60,834 bases of DNA from Candidatus Woesearchaeota archaeon (GTDB lineage Archaea > Nanobdellota > Nanobdellia > Woesearchaeales > JACPIF01), in contig JACPIF010000003.1 in the NCBI GenBank assembly GCA_016188215.1, forward strand, positions 99,388-160,221. Direction: 5' to 3'. Positions 58,270 through 60,834 of this stretch are shown here, piece by piece. Numbering within the stretch: the stretch's first letter is position 1; every line of letters starts with the position of its first letter. The notes below the pieces were generated by a model, which saw nothing but the letters and a program-made list of their open reading frames with translations, was not told the origin of the DNA and searched no databases. The position numbers and the translations under genes are program-made.

Positions 58270-58785
58270 TAATCATGTAAAAAATGGTGTATAGCAAAAG
58301 CACAGAAAGAGATTGAGGAATGCAGGAGGCTCGGAAAAAGGCCAAAGCATAGAGGACTTGTTCAGGCAAAGCCTGATATTAATGCAGCAAAAGGGCATCT
58401 AGAGAAGGCTGCACACTATCTACAAGCAACAAAAGTTCTCAATAAAGGGAAATTTGTGGATATAAGTGCTAGCACACTCTTTTATTCAATGTATCATTGC
58501 TTCTTAGCTATTGCTTCAAAATTCGGATATGACTCCAGAAATCAGACATGTACTGTCGCATTAATAGAATTGCTTATTGAACAGAAAAAGATTGAATTAG
58601 ATAAGAAATTCGTTGATTGGCTTAAGCCAGAGGAGATTGGTGAAAAGTCTGGATTTGTAATAAGTATCAGGGAAGAGTATACTTATGGAGTAGAAATTTC
58701 TGTTAAAGATCCTGATAAAATAGACGAGCTAATGCAATCTTCCAAAGAATTGATAGATAAGACTAAAGATATAATATTCGATTAA
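58256..58785 (+). pseudogene. HEPN-domain protein with -1 shift at an A-tract
   Basis: ATG 58256, inside the end of the MNT gene, reads MSQADNHVKN and stops. Stepping back one base in the run of six A (58279-58284) gives KKWCIAKAQKEIEECRRLGK and continues through LEKAAHYLQATKVL, SASTLFYSMYHCFLAIASKF to the end at 58785. The whole is a HEPN four-helix protein of about 176 residues. Either one base was lost from the tract or a -1 slip is used. It is the partner of the preceding MNT protein. Confidence 0.65.
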
Positions 58786-58837
58786 ACCCGTTTGCAGGCT
58801 AAGGAACTACTTTAGCCGCATCTTATCGCCTGAATTT

Positions 58838-59034
58838 TCAGTTTTTACCATCTAAAGCCCACTCAACATCTTCTTCAACTGCCTTAATCTCCATGACCTG
58901 TTCCTTGCTTAATTTGACCTGCATCCCATTCTCTATCTGGAGTCTATCAGCTCCTTCTGCAGCCTAGACCAGTCATCATGGCTCACAACATACTGCGCCC
59001 ATTTCTCCACGTATCTCATGCGCTCATCCATCAT
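58838..59034 (-). pseudogene. Frameshifted small protein downstream of a nucleotidyltransferase
   Basis: MDERMRYVEKWAQYVVSHDD and WSRLQKELIDS are followed in another frame by QIENGMQVKLSKEQVMEIKA and VEEDVEWALDGKN. A single lost base in GACTCCAGATAG explains the break. Its ATG overlaps the stop of the 50-residue gene upstream. It is likely a former 65-residue member of a three-gene operon. Confidence 0.55.
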
Positions 59035-59183
59035 TCCATCAGTTTCTTCTGCTGGGAACTCCATTCTTTATTAGAAGTCTTTTTGAGCCATTCTGCATAA
59101 AGATCAATAAATTCCAGGCGCTCCCTGAAATTCTGCTCTTTCATCCTCTTTAATTCTTCCAGATCAATCTCAGGCAGTTTCAT
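59031..59183 (-). CDS. Small helical protein coupled to a nucleotidyltransferase
   Basis: A 50-residue protein: LPEIDLEELKRMKEQNFRER then LEFIDLYAEWLKKTSNKEWS. Its start overlaps the nucleotidyltransferase stop (ATGA), and its stop overlaps the next, broken gene. Short helical proteins of this sort accompany nucleotidyltransferase genes in several archaeal toxin-antitoxin-like operons. Confidence 0.6.
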   Translation of the reverse strand: MKLPEIDLEELKRMKEQNFRERLEFIDLYAEWLKKTSNKEWSSQQKKLME

Positions 59184-59779
59184 TTTAGATACTTATCAAA
59201 TTCTTTGCCTATTTTAAACTTTGCCTTAAAAGCCTCTAGCTGCGCTCTATCAAGATTATCTTTAAAGACAAGATATAAATGGCGGGCATCCTCAATATCC
59301 TTATCGCTGGCCATAAAAAGCTTGTAGACTATTTGTAATTCTAGGGGTGACGTGAACAGCTCGTGGCCATTGAGGAACACCAGCCTCTTATTTTTTAAAC
59401 TCCAGTTATCAAGCTCCACTTTCGGGAATTTTATCTCCATGTTCGGTATAAATTCATCTTTATACGCGAACCTCAATGCATGATTGGCGCTTAGATAATA
59501 GTGGTATGCCTCATGGACATCCCCTGTGATTATACATTCAAATTTGGCTGACAATTCTTCCCAAAGCCTTTCAAAGGTGGCAAAAGGCATGTGCTCGACA
59601 AACATGTCGATGTCTTCAGATGTCCGGCTCCTGCCGAATAAAATAGCGATATACCCTGAGATGACAACGTATTTAATCCCCACTTTATTTAGAATTTGAG
59701 TAAATTCAATTACAAAATTGTCCAGAGCGTTAAGCTCCTTTTCTATGGTTATCTTATCCTTAGTATAAGTAAAGTCCAT
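59180..59779 (-). CDS. Nucleotidyltransferase-fold protein
   Basis: A 199-residue protein. IKYVVISGYIAILFGRSRTS then EDIDMFVEH shows the Gly-containing helix cap and D-x-D metal site of the pol-beta fold. FLNGHELFTSPLELQIVYKL and DIEDARHLYLVF follow as in AbiEii-like proteins. ATG 59779 is chosen over the longer reading from 59899 because TTATAAATAC lies 25-30 bases upstream. It heads a three-gene operon on the minus strand. Confidence 0.78.
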   Translation of the reverse strand: MDFTYTKDKITIEKELNALDNFVIEFTQILNKVGIKYVVISGYIAILFGRSRTSEDIDMFVEHMPFATFERLWEELSAKFECIITGDVHEAYHYYLSANHALRFAYKDEFIPNMEIKFPKVELDNWSLKNKRLVFLNGHELFTSPLELQIVYKLFMASDKDIEDARHLYLVFKDNLDRAQLEAFKAKFKIGKEFDKYLK

Positions 59780-59881
59780 TGCATTATACATAATTAAGCC
59801 GTATTTATAAGCTTCACGCCTAAATGTCCAGTGACCAGTGAGAGCAAACCTATTTATACCAGCTTCTTCAGAAATCCAAGA

Positions 59882-60193
59882 ATGTATGTAAATGAGCATG
59901 TCCGCGACATTACAGGTATCAGCTTAGATGGCGCACTTGAAATTACTATCAGCCCTAAATTTAGGGAACATTACCTGCATACAAAAGACGGCTATCATCT
60001 TGCTACTCTCACCAGAACAGGGGAGACTTACCTTGTTATTATATATGAGCCAAATACAACAGATCATAAGTTTGAAGAAAGGAATACATTGGCCGAGAGG
60101 TTACGCAAAATGATTGAAGATCGCAAGCCTGTACAGACATTAGTGCCTGCAAATAGACCAAAAGCAAAATATTCCGATCCGATTGCAGTTTAA
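59882..60193 (+). CDS. Hypothetical protein
   Basis: A 103-residue protein that I do not recognise. LDGALEITISPKFREHYLHT and YHLATLTRTGETYLVIIYEP suggest a beta-rich core, with a helical end. ATG 59882 was chosen because CTATTTATACC lies 27 bases upstream. Divergent from the nucleotidyltransferase operon. Confidence 0.55.
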   Translation: MYVNEHVRDITGISLDGALEITISPKFREHYLHTKDGYHLATLTRTGETYLVIIYEPNTTDHKFEERNTLAERLRKMIEDRKPVQTLVPANRPKAKYSDPIAV

Positions 60194-60194
60194 A

Positions 60195-60329
60195 CTATCT
60201 ATTATACGCAGGAACCTTAGCTCCTTTCCTTCTTGCCTCGGACAATCCTATGGCGATTGCCTGCTTTCTGCTCCTTACTCTTTTACCTGACCTGCCGCTC
60301 TTCAATTTGCTCGCCTTCATCTTGTGCAT
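60195..60329 (-). CDS. DUF6496-like small basic protein
   Basis: A 44-residue protein: MKASKLKSGRSGKRVRSRKQ followed by AIAIGLSEARRKGAKVPAYNR, matching the small basic DUF6496-type proteins (KVxSRKQAIAIALSEARxxGAKxP) common in archaea and bacteria of reduced genome. Function unknown; the charge suggests nucleic acid binding. In-frame codons upstream (GEKAVKRA) suggest the full family N-terminus was cut by a TAG. Confidence 0.7.
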   Translation of the reverse strand: MHKMKASKLKSGRSGKRVRSRKQAIAIGLSEARRKGAKVPAYNR

Positions 60330-60364
60330 TGCTCTTTTTACTGCTTTCTCACCGTTCTAAATTC

Positions 60365-60715
60365 TTACACATGAGCTTTAGCCATCTGCCTGCATGATTC
60401 AGCTGTCTTCCTACATATATTTGCGCATGCCATCATGTGCTCGTCATCATACTCTGCGCATGATTCTGCGCAAGCCTCAGCGACATCAGCGCACGCTTGG
60501 CATATCTCTGCTATGAACTCAGAATCGCTCAGCATGAAATTAAGGGCAGTCTGGCATATCTCTGCGCAGTCTTTCAACAGTTTCATATGTTCAGGAGCGA
60601 CATGCTCCTCACCCATCTCAAGGCAATAATTTATCACGTCAAGGCACGTCCTGTGGCACACTGTGCAGTCCTCAATGCATTGCACAAGCTCAGGGCTCAT
60701 TGTTTCTTCTGCCAT
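60365..60715 (-). CDS. DUF326-type Cys-rich four-helix copper-binding protein
   Basis: A 116-residue protein with 12 or more Cys in helical spacing: CIEDCTVCHRTCLDVINYC, CAEICQTAL, CQACADVAEACAESC, CANICRKTAESC. This is the signature of DUF326/cytosolic copper-storage-like proteins that hold many Cu(I) ions in a helix bundle. ATG 60715 was chosen since TTG 60727 lies in the upstream gene. No signal peptide. Confidence 0.88.
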   Translation of the reverse strand: MAEETMSPELVQCIEDCTVCHRTCLDVINYCLEMGEEHVAPEHMKLLKDCAEICQTALNFMLSDSEFIAEICQACADVAEACAESCAEYDDEHMMACANICRKTAESCRQMAKAHV

Positions 60716-60716
60716 T

Positions 60717-60834
60717 TTAAGGTGCAACCTTCTGCCTTCTTCTGCGCGCCTCCTGGGCTTTTTCTATGTTACTCATCCTTGCTCTCTGCTGCGCTTCAGT
60801 AGGTTTTTCATATTCAGGAATGTCTGGCCTGTCC
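60717..60834 (-). CDS. Hypothetical protein, N-terminus cut by window edge
   Basis: The minus strand is open from the right edge to TAA 60719-60717, giving the last 38 residues of a protein: RPDIPEYEKPTEAQQRARMS then NIEKAQEARRRRQKVAP. It is highly charged and helical. Its stop lies one base before the ATG of the Cys-rich gene, so they share a transcript. Confidence 0.5.
   Translation of the reverse strand, partial: DRPDIPEYEKPTEAQQRARMSNIEKAQEARRRRQKVAP

Noticed and set aside
45800-60834. CRISPR array or integrase-bounded prophage in the accessory region
   Set aside because: No regularly spaced direct repeats, Cas-like proteins, integrase, capsid or terminase sequences were seen.

Overview
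The window comes from an archaeal chromosome. Evidence includes archaeal TATA boxes 25-30 bases before many start codons, leaderless genes, a GatD/GatE amidotransferase in place of GlnRS, ribosomal proteins L7Ae, S28e, L24e, S3Ae and S10, EF-1A and EF-2, a CDC48/VAT ATPase, a proteasome beta subunit and aCPSF1. The small-protein repertoire (CxxC-x17-CxxC zinc protein, DUF6496-like, DUF326-like, DUF1328), the scattered informational genes and the many intron-containing tRNAs fit a DPANN archaeon of the Woesearchaeota/Pacearchaeota type. That placement is inference from gene content.

Layout. 1-3 kb: an edge-truncated acyltransferase-like gene, a DUF2283 protein, an intron-bearing tRNA-Ser(GGA) and gatD. 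3-20 kb: HicBA, CDC48, an alpha/beta hydrolase, proteasome beta, aCPSF1 with an adjacent VapBC, methionine aminopeptidase, HisRS, a hotdog (MaoC-like) pair, two MazG-type pyrophosphohydrolases around a tRNA-Leu(CAG) with a T-loop insertion, and tandem degenerate HIT proteins. 20-31 kb: prepilin peptidase, L7Ae-S28e-L24e-NDK, EF-2 (internal deletion plus frameshift), TrxB (same kind of lesion), EF-1A-S10 and a PRC-barrel protein. 31-45 kb: MscS, small zinc and membrane proteins, a Ku/LigD-type end-joining set, GatE, DedA, Bud32, a VapBC, an amino-acid permease, parvulin, a tRNA-Gln(CTG) with three insertions, and S3Ae. 45-60.8 kb: an AT-richer accessory stretch packed with toxin-antitoxin modules (Doc, two MNT-HEPN, two RelBE, AbiE-like, nucleotidyltransferase operon), a 1066-residue secreted FG-GAP/CARDB/hydrolase protein, and a compact candidate defence operon made of a Bergerat-fold (GHKL) ATPase, a DGQHR-domain protein and a PD-(D/E)XK-like nuclease.

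How parts fit. GatD and GatE in the same window, together with tRNA-Gln, make up the transamidation route to Gln-tRNA. All three tRNA genes carry an insertion in the T loop at about position 59/60, and two also carry anticodon-loop introns, so this organism must have a splicing endonuclease able to cut non-canonical sites. Several intergenic spaces (15.7, 15.9, 18.3, 19.2, 20.5, 22.6, 26.7 kb) hold strong paired hairpins not explained by the genes. EF-2 and TrxB each lack a conserved block with a frame change, and two accessory genes are broken by -1 shifts at A-tracts. These need read-level checking, because assembly error and real decay cannot be told apart from the sequence alone.
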